Under the pieces are notes generated by a model. The model ran no database searches and had not been told where the DNA came from. It saw nothing but the letters and a program-made list of their open reading frames with translations. Below are positions 16,449 through 26,474 of a stretch of 40,955 nt of DNA, piece by piece. The stretch is from Baaleninema simplex PCC 7105 (lineage in GTDB: Bacteria; Cyanobacteriota; Cyanobacteriia; Cyanobacteriales; Geitlerinemataceae): assembly GCF_000332355.1 (NCBI RefSeq), contig NZ_KB235962.1:245373-286327 (forward strand), written 5' to 3'. The position numbers and the translations under genes are program-made. The stretch's first letter is position 1; every line of letters begins with the position of its first letter.

Positions 16449-17864
16449 ATGGATTTAGAAATCGCCTACCAACGCTGTTTAGACTGCCTGGTTCGATCGA
16501 TCGACGAACTTGCAGCACCTCCTCCCCTCGAGCAAATCGAACCCATCGCTTCGCTGATCGTACAAGCCATGACGGGTCAGTGGCGGTACTTCCACACGCC
16601 GTCTCATATTTTTGAGGTGGGAGGTTCTGACGATCCGATCGAGGTTTTGGCGGCTTTGTTCCACGACTTGGTATACGTTCAAGTCGATTCGGGCATTAAC
16701 CTCAATGTCAGTCGCTACATCTCGAGTTACATCAAGGAAGAGGACGGACAGATCGTCATTTTAGACGAGGCCGAACTTCCCGACGATCGCGGTTTTGAAA
16801 TCGCCCTGCGGGTGTTCGGGTTTAAAGCCGGTCAGATCCTCGATCCGTTTCGCGGACAAAATGAATTTCTCAGTGCGGCGATCGCGACTTGTGTGCTATC
16901 GCCGTTTCTCCCCACGACAGATCTCGTGGCGATAGCGGCCTGCATCGAGGCGACGATTCCCTTTCGCGGAACGTCTCCTGAAGGACTGACCGCCAGCGAA
17001 ACCCTACAGAAAAATATCGAATCGATCGACCGAGACTGGAATCTCGGATGGACGCTCGAAGACGTGTACGCAATCGTCCAGCGAGCCGTGCGTCTCGCCA
17101 ATCGAGACGTGGAAAACTTCGCGCTCCCCAACTCGGCGGAATTTCTCGACAATACCTGGAATTTGTTACCGGAAACGAATCACGAGTTGATCGGTGCCAA
17201 TTCTTACACGGTTCGGGGCTATCGTCGCTCGATTCAAAAAATGGAAGGATTTATTAATTTCCTGAAGCCCGAACGGGTGTTCTCGCAGTATCGGGGGGAA
17301 CCGGACGACGAAACTTACCAGTGTTTGCTGGAAAATACCCGTAAAAATTTAGAAACGGCGAAACTGTACTTAGGCATCAAGCTGATTACGATCGCCGTTC
17401 TCGAAGCCCTCTCCTATCGACTCGGTCGCAACGTTCACATTTCGACGTTGATGGGCGAGTTTCCCGAACCCGGCGTTCGCACGCCCGCCCTAGAACAGTA
17501 TCTTCCGCCCATCTCGATCGAACATCCGCCGCGTACCGCCTTGGAAGCCGAAGTTCTAGCCCTATTGAGCAAAGGACGCACCCGCGAGTCGGCTTACGAT
17601 TTGAAAAACTCTCCGGTGGCGACGTTCATTATTCGAGCGGTGGGCTTTGAATGCGTGACGGATTTGTTGGTAGCGGCGAAGGAGTTTTTAGCGGGTAAGC
17701 TGCCGTCTGAGGCGTTTCTCCAGCATAAGCTGTTACGAAACAGTCAGGTCGATATCGTCGAAACCCTATCGCGGGGCGTGGTGCGACTGGCACAGAGTCG
17801 GGCTTTGATGTTCGATCTCGATCGCGATCGGGAAACCGACTCGATCGATCCGATTCGCGTTTGA
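16449..17864 (+). CDS. Conserved protein with HD-like metal motif, 471 aa
   Basis: Near the N-terminus the protein reads RYFHTPSHIFEVG and then EVLAALFHDLVY (about residues 50-78). That spacing of H and HD resembles the metal-binding motif of HD-type phosphohydrolases. The rest is largely helical, with no other recognised domain and no membrane segment. The substrate is unknown; a role in nucleotide or signal hydrolysis is only suggested. It stands alone, with 230 non-coding bases before thrB. Confidence 0.65.
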   Translation: MDLEIAYQRCLDCLVRSIDELAAPPPLEQIEPIASLIVQAMTGQWRYFHTPSHIFEVGGSDDPIEVLAALFHDLVYVQVDSGINLNVSRYISSYIKEEDGQIVILDEAELPDDRGFEIALRVFGFKAGQILDPFRGQNEFLSAAIATCVLSPFLPTTDLVAIAACIEATIPFRGTSPEGLTASETLQKNIESIDRDWNLGWTLEDVYAIVQRAVRLANRDVENFALPNSAEFLDNTWNLLPETNHELIGANSYTVRGYRRSIQKMEGFINFLKPERVFSQYRGEPDDETYQCLLENTRKNLETAKLYLGIKLITIAVLEALSYRLGRNVHISTLMGEFPEPGVRTPALEQYLPPISIEHPPRTALEAEVLALLSKGRTRESAYDLKNSPVATFIIRAVGFECVTDLLVAAKEFLAGKLPSEAFLQHKLLRNSQVDIVETLSRGVVRLAQSRALMFDLDRDRETDSIDPIRV

Positions 17865-18095
17865 GATCCCGGCCGACGTCGCTGCGGACTCCCCAAACGA
17901 GGCGATAACGGGGTCGGGACGACAGGCGAGCGAAGGACGAAGAGACGCCAACCGTCACGCGATCGCGGTCGAAAATAGGGCGAGGAGGTGGGGCTTACCT
18001 CGAGAAAGGCGGAGGTTTCGACGCCTAATTGTCCCCTGGCCGGGATAAAATTTGCCAATGTGCTAGATCCGCATCGCTGACATCGACGATCTCGA

Positions 18096-19025
18096 ATGAC
18101 TAACACCGTTACCGTCACCGTTCCTGCTACCACGGCGAATTTGGGACCCGGATTCGATTGCTTGGGGGCAGCTTTGACCCTCTACAATACGTTTGAGTTT
18201 TCTCCCCTGAAGCCGAAGGCAGGGCAGTTACGCACCTTTGAGATCGCCGTTCGGGGCTTGGAATCCGAGCGCGTGACCACTGACGACAGTAATTTGGTTT
18301 ATCGCGTTTTTGCCAAATTGTTCGAGAAGATCGATCGCCCGATTCCTCCTGTCCGTATCGAGATTTCTTTGGGAATTCCCCTAGCCCGTGGGTTGGGCAG
18401 TTCGGCAACGGCGATCGTTGGAGGGTCGATCGGAGCCAATCAGTTGGCTGGAAACCCCCTGAGCCGCCACGAGTTAATGCGTTTGGCGATTTCCATCGAA
18501 GGCCATCCCGATAACGTGGTTCCGGCTCTCTTAGGCGGCTGTCAGTTGGCAGCCAGTGACGATCTCGATTGGTCGGCTTGTGAGATTGCTTGGCATCCCG
18601 ATGTGGTTCCCGTCGTCGCGATTCCCGAATTCGAGCTATCGACGGCCGAGGCGCGACGCGTCCTTCCCGATCTCTATTCCCGTAGCGACACGGTGTTTAA
18701 CACGGCACACTTGGGTCTTCTTGTCAAGGGTTTAGAAACGGGAAATCGGAAATGGTTGACGGCGGGAATGCTCGATCGCGTCCACCAACCCTATCGCCAG
18801 AAACTCATTACCGGATACGCGGCCGTTCGCGCCGCAGCGATCGCCGCTGGAGCTTACGGGATGGCTATTAGCGGTGCCGGGCCGACCCTGTTGGCGTTGA
18901 CCTCGAGAGATCGCGCCGATCGCGTTGTCGAAGCGATGAAAACCGCCTGGGATGCAGCGGGAACGACGGCCTTCGTGCGATCGCTTCAAATCGATACGAA
19001 AGGCGCGAAACTCCAAATAAATTGA
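18096..19025 (+). CDS. thrB: Homoserine kinase
   Basis: ThrB phosphorylates homoserine with ATP, leading to threonine. The sequence begins [21 protein letters not shown], carries the GHMP-family ATP loop [18 protein letters not shown] near residues 90-107, and ends with [16 protein letters not shown], the third GHMP motif. Length (309 aa) is standard. No other threonine gene is adjacent. A short hairpin (19024-19048) follows the stop codon. Confidence 0.95.
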   Translation: MTNTVTVTVPATTANLGPGFDCLGAALTLYNTFEFSPLKPKAGQLRTFEIAVRGLESERVTTDDSNLVYRVFAKLFEKIDRPIPPVRIEISLGIPLARGLGSSATAIVGGSIGANQLAGNPLSRHELMRLAISIEGHPDNVVPALLGGCQLAASDDLDWSACEIAWHPDVVPVVAIPEFELSTAEARRVLPDLYSRSDTVFNTAHLGLLVKGLETGNRKWLTAGMLDRVHQPYRQKLITGYAAVRAAAIAAGAYGMAISGAGPTLLALTSRDRADRVVEAMKTAWDAAGTTAFVRSLQIDTKGAKLQIN

Positions 19026-19048
19026 GAATTTCTAACTCGAAAATTCTC
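19024..19048 (+). terminator. Hairpin directly after thrB
   Basis: Arms GAGAATTT and AAATTCTC (8 bp) overlap the thrB stop codon. No T-run follows, so termination is uncertain. It may instead protect the 3' end of the message. Confidence 0.35.
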
Positions 19049-19133
19049 GAATCTCAACCATTCCAGAAACCGACGATAAGCTAGATCTAGGGGAAATCTC
19101 AACAGAGGTAGCGCAAGAGCGCTCGCAAGCATC

Positions 19134-20321
19134 ATGCAAATCTACTTGGATCACAGCGCGACGACACCCACGCGCCCGGAAGCGATCGCCGCGATGACCG
19201 AAGCGTTGAACCATGCTTGGGGGAATCCCTCGAGCTTACATCACTGGGGTCAGACGGCCGCCACGACGATGGAAACCGCGAGAATTCAAGTGGCGGGGCT
19301 ACTCAACGCCGAACCGGACGAGATTCTGTTTACCAGTGGCGGAACTGAGTCCAATAATTGGGTGCTGTCGGGAATTGCGCGTCAATACGAGACTCCCCAA
19401 CATCTCATCGTCTCGAGTGTCGAACATCCGGCGGTGTCCGAACCGGCCCGCGAGTTAGAACGTCAGGGATGGCGCGTGACGTACTTAGGGGTCGATCGCG
19501 CCGGACGAGTGAATCCGAGGGATTTGCAGGAAGCGTTACGCCCCGATACGGTACTGGTTTCGGTCATTTACGGACAAAGCGAAGTCGGGACGGTGCAACC
19601 GATTCGCGTCCTCGGAGATATCGCGCGATCGAACGGGGTACTGTTTCATACAGACGCCGTACAGGTGGCGGGACGACTCCCGATCGACGTGCAACAACTT
19701 CCAGTGGATTTTCTGTCTCTCTCGAGTCACAAGCTGTACGGTCCGAAAGGGAGCGGGGCGCTGTACCGGCGGTCTGGCGTCGAATTGTTGCCCTTGTTGA
19801 GCGGTGGCGGTCAGGAAATGGGATTGCGATCGGGAACTCAGGCGGTTCCGAACATCGCTGGGTTTGGCGTGGCGGCGGAACTGGCGATGCAGGAGTTGGA
19901 AGCCGAAGCTCAACGGTTGACGCGACTGCGCGATCGCCTCTTCGATCGCCTGTCTTCAGTTTCCATGTTACGACCGACGGGCGATCGTACTCATCGACTC
20001 CCCCATCACGTCAGTTTTTGTTTGACGGACGCTGACGAACGCCTGACGGGGAAAGCGATCGTGCGTCAATTGAACCTCGCTGGAATCGCCATTAGTTCCG
20101 GTTCGGCTTGTCACAGCGGGAAACTCTCCCCGAGTCCCGTGTTGTCGGCGATGGGATACAGCGACACCTTAGCTAAACGGGGAATTCGTCTGACCCTCGG
20201 ACGCAGCACCACCGAAGCCGATATCGACTGGACGGCGATGGTGTTGAAACAGATTTTAGAGCGATCGCGATCGATGGCCGAAGCTGTGAGGTCACGACGA
20301 ACGTGCCAGCGATCGCCCTAA
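19134..20321 (+). CDS. Cysteine desulfurase (NifS/IscS family), 395 aa
   Basis: This PLP enzyme takes sulfur from cysteine for Fe-S cluster and other thio-cofactor assembly. It shows the N-terminal MQIYLDHSATTPTRPEA, the FTSGGTESNN cofactor loop, HTDAVQVAGR, the PLP lysine in SLSSHKLYGPKG (Lys200) and the persulfide cysteine in SSGSACHSG (Cys326). Length is normal. No scaffold gene (iscU, nifU or sufE) is adjacent, so the specific pathway is not determined. Confidence 0.92.
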   Translation: MQIYLDHSATTPTRPEAIAAMTEALNHAWGNPSSLHHWGQTAATTMETARIQVAGLLNAEPDEILFTSGGTESNNWVLSGIARQYETPQHLIVSSVEHPAVSEPARELERQGWRVTYLGVDRAGRVNPRDLQEALRPDTVLVSVIYGQSEVGTVQPIRVLGDIARSNGVLFHTDAVQVAGRLPIDVQQLPVDFLSLSSHKLYGPKGSGALYRRSGVELLPLLSGGGQEMGLRSGTQAVPNIAGFGVAAELAMQELEAEAQRLTRLRDRLFDRLSSVSMLRPTGDRTHRLPHHVSFCLTDADERLTGKAIVRQLNLAGIAISSGSACHSGKLSPSPVLSAMGYSDTLAKRGIRLTLGRSTTEADIDWTAMVLKQILERSRSMAEAVRSRRTCQRSP

Positions 20322-20359
20322 AAGTGTATAGCTCGGCACAAAACGTCAAGGGGGTTTTT

Positions 20360-20428
20360 TAAAGTTTTCGTAAAGCTCCCATCAGTATTCGGAGTCTTCT
20401 TGTGAAGTTTTGTATAAGTTCCGTGAAG
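20360..20428 (+). promoter_or_regulatory. Paired TAAAG-type direct repeats upstream of giant gene 1
   Basis: TAAAG at 20360 and 20371 are 11 bp apart. A second group follows: TGAAG 20403, ATAAG 20414, TGAAG 20424. Eleven-base spacing places each box on the same DNA face, as for OmpR-type response regulators. A homologous arrangement precedes the second giant gene (26139-26208) at nearly the same distance from its ATG. The regulator is unknown. Confidence 0.45.
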
Positions 20429-20594
20429 ATACTGAGGAACTCTCGACCGGATCTGTGCTTCAACTCTCCCAGGTTGGCTCGAGCCGTCTAAGCTGAGCCA
20501 GCAGCGATCGCCATCGGCCGACCGTTCGATAACCATCACGAGTCTGCCCGATCGAGCGATCGCCGTTTAGGTGCGTCGATCGTCGTCCAAATTT

Positions 20595-20666
20595 AACCGG
20601 GTTCGTCGTCGGGGTGGACAGTTTTCCATCGCGATCGCAGGACAGATAACGTCCGAGAACCCGGTT
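20595..20666. repeat. Widely spaced inverted repeat in the giant gene 1 leader
   Basis: AACCGGGTTC (20595-20604) and GAACCCGGTT (20657-20666) form 10-bp arms separated by 52 bases, within 105 bases of the ATG. If transcribed, they could fold into a long hairpin in the leader. No function is established. Confidence 0.4.
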
Positions 20667-20698
20667 CGCACGTTCTTATCGTCGAGACAGAACAACAC

Positions 20699-23600
20699 AT
20701 GAGTAACGGCATCGGTCTCACCGGATACTACTACGACCACGACGGCAAATCCCCTGACTTTGCCAATCTCGTCCTCACCCGCCTCGATCCCACCATCGAC
20801 TTCAACTGGGATAACGACGCCCCCGCACCCCAGCTAGACGACAATACCTTCGCTGTGCGTTGGCTCGGACAAATCGAACCCCGATACTCCGAAACCTACA
20901 CCTTCACCACCACCAGCAGCGACGGCGTTCGGTTGTGGGTCGATGGAGAACTCCTCATCGACAACTGGAACGTCCAAGCCCCCGGCGAACATCGAGGGAC
21001 GATTACTCTCGAAGCCGGAAAGCAATACGACATCCGCCTCGACTACTACGAGTATTTAGGACGCGCGGTGTCGCAGTTGGAATGGTCGAGTGCTTCCCAA
21101 CCCCGCCAAATCGTCCCCAGCAGTCAGCTATATCCCGATACCGCCAACCGAGGCAGTGCGGGAACTCTGCAACTGACCGCCTCAGAATACAGCACCAACG
21201 AAGACGGAACTGCGATCGCCGCCGTGACCGTCAGTCGCACCGGAGGTATCAGCGGCGACGTGGCCGTGACCCTCGACCTCAGCGACGGAACCGCCACCAG
21301 TCCCGAGGATTACGACGACACGCCGATTACCGTCACCTTTGCCGACGGCGACACCACCGATAAAATCATCTCCATTCCAATCGTTGACGACGACGCGATC
21401 GAAGACGACGAAACCCTCAAACTCACCTTGCGAGATGCCAGCGGCGGCGCGTCGGTAGGCGTGCAGGACAGCGCGATCGTCACCATCGTCGATAACGAAG
21501 TCGCTCCCACGCCACTCGGACGGGGTAGCGGATTAACGGGCTACTACTACGACCATCGCGGCTCGACGCCAGACTTTTCTAACCTTGTCTTAACGCGCAC
21601 CGATCCCACCGTTAACTTTAACTGGGACAACGAAGCGCCCCATCCCCGACTCGACGACGATACCTTTGCCGTGCGCTGGCAAGGACAAATCGAACCTCGC
21701 TATTCCGAAAACTATACCTTTCATACCACTACCAGCGACGGGGTGCGGTTGTGGATCGACGGCCAGCTCCTCATCGACGACTGGGACATCCAAGCCCCCA
21801 CCACCAACCGCGCCACCATTACCCTAGAAGCGGGGAAACAATACGACGTTCGCCTCGACTACTACGAGTATTTAGGACGCGCCGTGTCGCAGTTGGAATG
21901 GTCGAGTCCGTCGCAAACCAAGGAAATCGTTCCGACGAGTCAGCTGTATCCCGATCGCCAGCTCCCCCGAGGCCAGTTAGCCTTTAGCGCCCCCGAGTTC
22001 AGCCTGCGCGAAGACGGAACCGCCGTTCTCGACGTAACCGTCCGTCGTAGCGGGGGCAGTACCGGAATCGTCGGGGCGACGATCGCCCTCAGCAACGGAA
22101 CCGCCACCAGTCCCGACGACTACGACAACGCGCCGATTACCGTCACCTTTGCCGACGGCGACACCGCCGACAAAGTGATTTCCATTCCGATTGTTGACGA
22201 CGATCGCATTGAAGGCGACGAAACCCTCGACCTGACCCTCACCGATCCCACCGGCGGCGCGACGCTGGGTACTCAAGACACCGCCACCGTCAATATTTTC
22301 GATAACGATATCGCTCCCAGTACTGGAACCGGTTTGACCGGCTATTACTACGACTACGACGGGCGATCGCCCGACTTTTCTAACCGGGTAGTTTCCCGTC
22401 TCGATCCCACCATCGACTTCAACTGGCAGAACGACGCGCCCGATCCGAGGTTAGACGACAATACCTTCGCCGTGCAGTGGTTCGGTCAACTCGAAACCTA
22501 TAGCGACCCGGGAGCTAATACAGTCGCCAAGAATCGCTCCAGCGAAGAGTACAGCTTTTACACCACCAGCAGCGACGGCGTGCGCCTGTGGGTTGACGGG
22601 CAACTCCTCATCGACGACTGGGACATCCAAGCCCCCACCACCAACCGCGCCACCATTACCTTAGAACCGGGGCGTAAATACGACGTTCGCATGGATTACT
22701 ACGAATACCTCGGACGCGCCGTTTCGCAGTTGGAATGGTCGAGTCCGTCGCGATCGCGGGAAATCGTACCGACAAGCCAACTCTATCCTCTGGCGGCGAA
22801 TCCCGGCGCGTTGGCATTTCAAGCCCCGACGTTCCGCCTCAACGAAGACGGAACCGCGATCGCTGCTGTCACAGTGGTTCGTACCGGAGGCATCGAAGGA
22901 GACATCGCGGCGGCGATCGCCCTCAGCGACGGAACCGCTACCAGTCCCGCCGACTACGACAACACGCCGATTACGGTTAAGTTTGCCGACGGCGACAACC
23001 TCCCCAAAACCGTCGAAATTCCCCTCGTGGACGACGATCGCATCGAAGACGAAGAAACGCTCGTCCTGACCTTAACCGACGCCATCGGAGGCGCGACCTT
23101 GGGAACCCAAGACACCGCCGTCGTATCGGTCGTCGATAACGATTTCGTCAAAGCCAACGGAACCGGGTTGACGGGACAGTATTTCGACGGACGGAATTTC
23201 GATCGCCTCGTCGAAACCCGCACCGACGCAACGGTGAATTTCGACTGGCAAGGGGGCAACCCTGCCAGCGGCTTAGCCGACGACGGCTATTCCGTTCGCT
23301 GGACGGGGGAACTCGAACCGCGTTTTAACGAAACCTATCGCTTTCATACCATTTCCGACGACGGCGTGCGCCTGTGGGTCGATGGCGAACTGATTATCGA
23401 TAAATGGCAGTTACAGGGGCCGACCGAACATACGGGAACTCTCGACCTCGAAGCCGGTCGACGCTACGACATCCAACTCGAATACTTTGAAAACAAAGGA
23501 GGCGCAACGGCACAGTTACTGTGGTCGAGTCCCTCCCAAGACCGCGAAATTATCCCCCAAAGCCAGCTTTACCCCTATCCCGATTTGACGGTGGACGACG

Positions 23601-26116
23601 CCGAAGTTCTCGAAGGAAACGCGGGAACCACGCGGGATTTAGTATTTGCATTGCGGCTGTCTGCCCCCAGCGACGACCCGGTGACGGTGGAGTACGTCAC
23701 CCGAGACGGAACGGCGGCGGCGGGAGACGATTACCGTGCGACCTCGGGGACAGTGACGTTCGATCCCGGAACGGTCGAACAAACGGTGACGGTGTCTTTG
23801 CAGGGAGATGGGGCGATCGAAGACGACGAAACCTTATCTCTGGTTCTTCAGAATCCGAGCGAGGCGATCGTAACTGACGGGGAAGCGATCGGGACGATTC
23901 GCAACGACGATTTCGGGACGCCGGGACGGAATTTGCCTCGGGGGACGAAGATTGCGAACGTGCGGGATTACGGAGCGAAAGGGGACGGCATCACCGACGA
24001 CACGAAGGCTATCCTGGCGGCGATGGCGGACAATCGGGCGGTATATTTTCCCGACGGTACGTATCTCGTCAGCGAGACGTTAACCTGGGGCGACGATCGC
24101 CGGTTGTTGATGCAGGGAGAGAGTCGCGACAAAACGATCGTGAAGTTAGCGGACAATCTCGACAGCTTTGGCAATGCGGCCGATCCCAAACCCCTCGTCG
24201 ATACCTTTTTGGGAGGCAGTACGGGACAAGCGTTCCAGAACTCCATTTTCGATATCACCTTCGATGTGGGGGCGAACAATCCCGGTGCGATCGGGGTCGA
24301 TTTCCAGAACAACAACCAGGGCGGACTGCGAAACGTGACGGTGCGATCGAGCGACCCGGACTTTGCCGGTCATACGGGGTTAGCCTTGACGACGCCCTGG
24401 CCCGGCCCGTCGCTGACGAAAAACGTCACGATCGAAGGGTTCGACGTGGGCGTCAAAACCGACCACAACGAATACAGCAACGTTTTTGAAAACCTCACGC
24501 TTTCTAACCAGCGCGTCGTCGGATTTCACAACGAAAACAATATTTCGACCTTTTATAACCTCACCAGCAACAATCGCGTCCCGGCGTTACGCAATATCGA
24601 TCGCTTTGCGGTGGTAACGATGGTGGACAGTACACTCAACGGGGGAGATGCCGATCGCTCGGCCGTCGAAATGAACGCGGGAAATCTCTACGCCCGCAAC
24701 ATCAACATCTCCGGTTATGCTTCGGCGTTGCAGAATGCCAAGGTCAGGGTTCCTGGGAACGCGATCGACGAATACGTCTCGACCCGCATTCACAGTACCT
24801 TTCCCTCGGCGCAAACTTCCCTAAATTTACCCGTCGAACCCATGCCAGACGTGGTGTACGACGAAGTGGAAAACTGGGTCAACGTCGAGGAGTTTGGAGC
24901 GATTCCCAGCGATGGCCTCGACGACACGGCGGCGATTCAGGCGGCGTTGGAGACTGGGGCGACGACGGTGTACTTTCCCCAGGGGAACTACAATCTCAGC
25001 GACACGCTGGTCGTTGGCGACGGCGTGCAGACGATAACGGGGTTATCCTACCAAACGATTTTTACCATCGACGACCCCCTCAAAAGCCAAGAGAAACCCG
25101 TGTTTCGGTTTGAAGGGACGACGACTCCCGTGGCGATCGAACGCTTTTGGGGCAACGCTGGGGGCGGCGATTTCCACTGGTTCGACCACGCCACGACGCA
25201 ACCGCTGACGGTGCGAAACGTCCTCACCAGTTCCGGGGAAGCCTATCGCAACAGCGTCACTGGGGGGAAAGTCTTTCTCGAAGACGTGACGATGAGCGGT
25301 TGGGAATTCGATCGACAGCAGGTTTGGGCCCGCCAACTCAACGTCGAACTCCCGACGACGAATATTATTAACGACGGGTCGGACTTGTGGATTTTGGGGT
25401 TGAAAACCGAGAAAGAGGGGAGCGTTCTCGAAAACCGCAACGGCGGCCGTACGGAAATCCTCGGTGGGTTGATTTATCCCTCCGGGGGCGGCGATCGCAT
25501 TCCCGTCGATCGCCCGGCGTTTATCAACACCGACTCGCAACTGACTGTCGCTGGCGTCGGAGAATCCCGTTACGGCGTCGGGAGTTATGAAATTCTCGTC
25601 GAAGAAACCCGCAACGGCGTCACGAAGCAAATTCTCAACAACTTCAGCTTTAGCCAACGGGGGACGGGCATTTTATTTCCCCTTTACGCCGGATCGAACG
25701 AAGGCGCAGAAACGCTCGAGGGCGACACTGGCGACAACCGCTTTAACGGCGGGGCGGGATCGGACACCCTCGCCGGAGGTGGGGGCGTCGATACCTTTGC
25801 GTATACCGTTCCGCAAGAGGGGGCCGACGTTCTCAAAGACTTCGATCGCGACGATATCCTGTCCGTCTCGGCGGCGGGATTTGGGGGCGGTTTGAAAGCG
25901 GGCGTTCCCCTGAGTTCTGGGGCGGCGAAAACGGGTACGTTCGTCAGCGAACCCGATGCCAAACCGATCGGTGCCGACCCGACTTTCCTCTACGATACGA
26001 AGACCGGACAGTTGAGTTTCGATCGCGACGGAACGGCGGCCGGGGCGCCGGTAACGCTCGCCATTTTAGAGACGACGCCCGACCTCGAAGCCCGTCAAAT
26101 TGCAGTGGTGGCGTAA
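20699..26116 (+). CDS. Giant exoprotein: four PA14/Calx-beta pairs, two beta-helix modules, RTX C-terminus, 1805 aa
   Basis: Four PA14 domains (about residues 4-147, 277-420, 543-699, 821-961), each with DGVRLWVDGxLLID or a variant, alternate with Calx-beta domains (155-267, 424-536, 703-814, 962-1072) rich in DDD/ETL motifs. Two pectate-lyase-3-like modules follow, starting NVRDYGAKGDGITDDT (about 1084) and NVEEFGAIPSDGLDDTAAIQ (about 1394). RTX-type nonapeptides (GGAGSDTLAGGGGVDTFAY, about 1680-1700) and a FLYDTKTGQLSFDRDG tail close the protein. There is no N-terminal signal peptide, so type I secretion is likely. PA14 and Calx-beta suggest carbohydrate binding and Ca-dependent adhesion. 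The tandem beta-helices recall GH55-type glucanases or tailspikes. PA14-3 has a unique insertion of about 16 residues. A paralogue follows at 26475. Confidence 0.88.
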   Translation: MSNGIGLTGYYYDHDGKSPDFANLVLTRLDPTIDFNWDNDAPAPQLDDNTFAVRWLGQIEPRYSETYTFTTTSSDGVRLWVDGELLIDNWNVQAPGEHRGTITLEAGKQYDIRLDYYEYLGRAVSQLEWSSASQPRQIVPSSQLYPDTANRGSAGTLQLTASEYSTNEDGTAIAAVTVSRTGGISGDVAVTLDLSDGTATSPEDYDDTPITVTFADGDTTDKIISIPIVDDDAIEDDETLKLTLRDASGGASVGVQDSAIVTIVDNEVAPTPLGRGSGLTGYYYDHRGSTPDFSNLVLTRTDPTVNFNWDNEAPHPRLDDDTFAVRWQGQIEPRYSENYTFHTTTSDGVRLWIDGQLLIDDWDIQAPTTNRATITLEAGKQYDVRLDYYEYLGRAVSQLEWSSPSQTKEIVPTSQLYPDRQLPRGQLAFSAPEFSLREDGTAVLDVTVRRSGGSTGIVGATIALSNGTATSPDDYDNAPITVTFADGDTADKVISIPIVDDDRIEGDETLDLTLTDPTGGATLGTQDTATVNIFDNDIAPSTGTGLTGYYYDYDGRSPDFSNRVVSRLDPTIDFNWQNDAPDPRLDDNTFAVQWFGQLETYSDPGANTVAKNRSSEEYSFYTTSSDGVRLWVDGQLLIDDWDIQAPTTNRATITLEPGRKYDVRMDYYEYLGRAVSQLEWSSPSRSREIVPTSQLYPLAANPGALAFQAPTFRLNEDGTAIAAVTVVRTGGIEGDIAAAIALSDGTATSPADYDNTPITVKFADGDNLPKTVEIPLVDDDRIEDEETLVLTLTDAIGGATLGTQDTAVVSVVDNDFVKANGTGLTGQYFDGRNFDRLVETRTDATVNFDWQGGNPASGLADDGYSVRWTGELEPRFNETYRFHTISDDGVRLWVDGELIIDKWQLQGPTEHTGTLDLEAGRRYDIQLEYFENKGGATAQLLWSSPSQDREIIPQSQLYPYPDLTVDDAEVLEGNAGTTRDLVFALRLSAPSDDPVTVEYVTRDGTAAAGDDYRATSGTVTFDPGTVEQTVTVSLQGDGAIEDDETLSLVLQNPSEAIVTDGEAIGTIRNDDFGTPGRNLPRGTKIANVRDYGAKGDGITDDTKAILAAMADNRAVYFPDGTYLVSETLTWGDDRRLLMQGESRDKTIVKLADNLDSFGNAADPKPLVDTFLGGSTGQAFQNSIFDITFDVGANNPGAIGVDFQNNNQGGLRNVTVRSSDPDFAGHTGLALTTPWPGPSLTKNVTIEGFDVGVKTDHNEYSNVFENLTLSNQRVVGFHNENNISTFYNLTSNNRVPALRNIDRFAVVTMVDSTLNGGDADRSAVEMNAGNLYARNINISGYASALQNAKVRVPGNAIDEYVSTRIHSTFPSAQTSLNLPVEPMPDVVYDEVENWVNVEEFGAIPSDGLDDTAAIQAALETGATTVYFPQGNYNLSDTLVVGDGVQTITGLSYQTIFTIDDPLKSQEKPVFRFEGTTTPVAIERFWGNAGGGDFHWFDHATTQPLTVRNVLTSSGEAYRNSVTGGKVFLEDVTMSGWEFDRQQVWARQLNVELPTTNIINDGSDLWILGLKTEKEGSVLENRNGGRTEILGGLIYPSGGGDRIPVDRPAFINTDSQLTVAGVGESRYGVGSYEILVEETRNGVTKQILNNFSFSQRGTGILFPLYAGSNEGAETLEGDTGDNRFNGGAGSDTLAGGGGVDTFAYTVPQEGADVLKDFDRDDILSVSAAGFGGGLKAGVPLSSGAAKTGTFVSEPDAKPIGADPTFLYDTKTGQLSFDRDGTAAGAPVTLAILETTPDLEARQIAVVA

Positions 26117-26138
26117 GCGATCGTTTCCACACACTTTT

Positions 26139-26208
26139 TAAAGATTCCGTAAAGCGATCGCAAATTCACGCAGAGTTTGCGATCGCCATTTTTATAGATT
26201 CAGTAAAG
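26139..26208 (+). promoter_or_regulatory. Paired TAAAG-type direct repeats upstream of giant gene 2
   Basis: TAAAG at 26139 and 26150 (11 bp apart) and TATAG 26193 with TAAAG 26204 (11 bp apart) mirror the boxes at 20360-20428. The downstream GAAGATAC/AAAGATAC element is also shared. The last box is 267 bases from the ATG here and 271 bases in the first paralogue. A HIP1-containing hairpin sits between the two pairs only in this copy. Confidence 0.45.
26154..26186 (+). terminator. Terminator-like hairpin built from two HIP1 octamers
   Basis: Arms GCGATCGCAAA and TTTGCGATCGC (11 bp) with an 11-base loop are followed by CATTTTTAT, 38 bases after the stop of giant gene 1. It has the form of an intrinsic terminator. 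Both arms contain a HIP1 octamer. Confidence 0.65.
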
Positions 26209-26474
26209 ATACGGAGACGAGTTCGGAAAAGCTCGATCCCCGACTCCATAATGAGGTTGAGACTCAAAGAATACACTGAATTTACTTACAAAAAACCTTA
26301 TTTAGTCCTTTGCTCCGCTCTGGCATCCCGTTGGCAGAGTGTTGTAGAGCCTAAACTTCCTTCGCGTCCGACGCTGACGTGTTTTTGGGTGCAGTGGGCT
26401 TTGACCCCAACCGACTCGAGGTTTTTACCGAACGAGAACGAGACGACGACCCTGTTTATCCCACCTTAAGAATC

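Noticed and set aside
26251-26469. Small gene between the two giant genes (72 codons)
   Set aside because: The frame has no recognisable domain and no good ribosome-binding site, and it overlaps the leader of giant gene 2.
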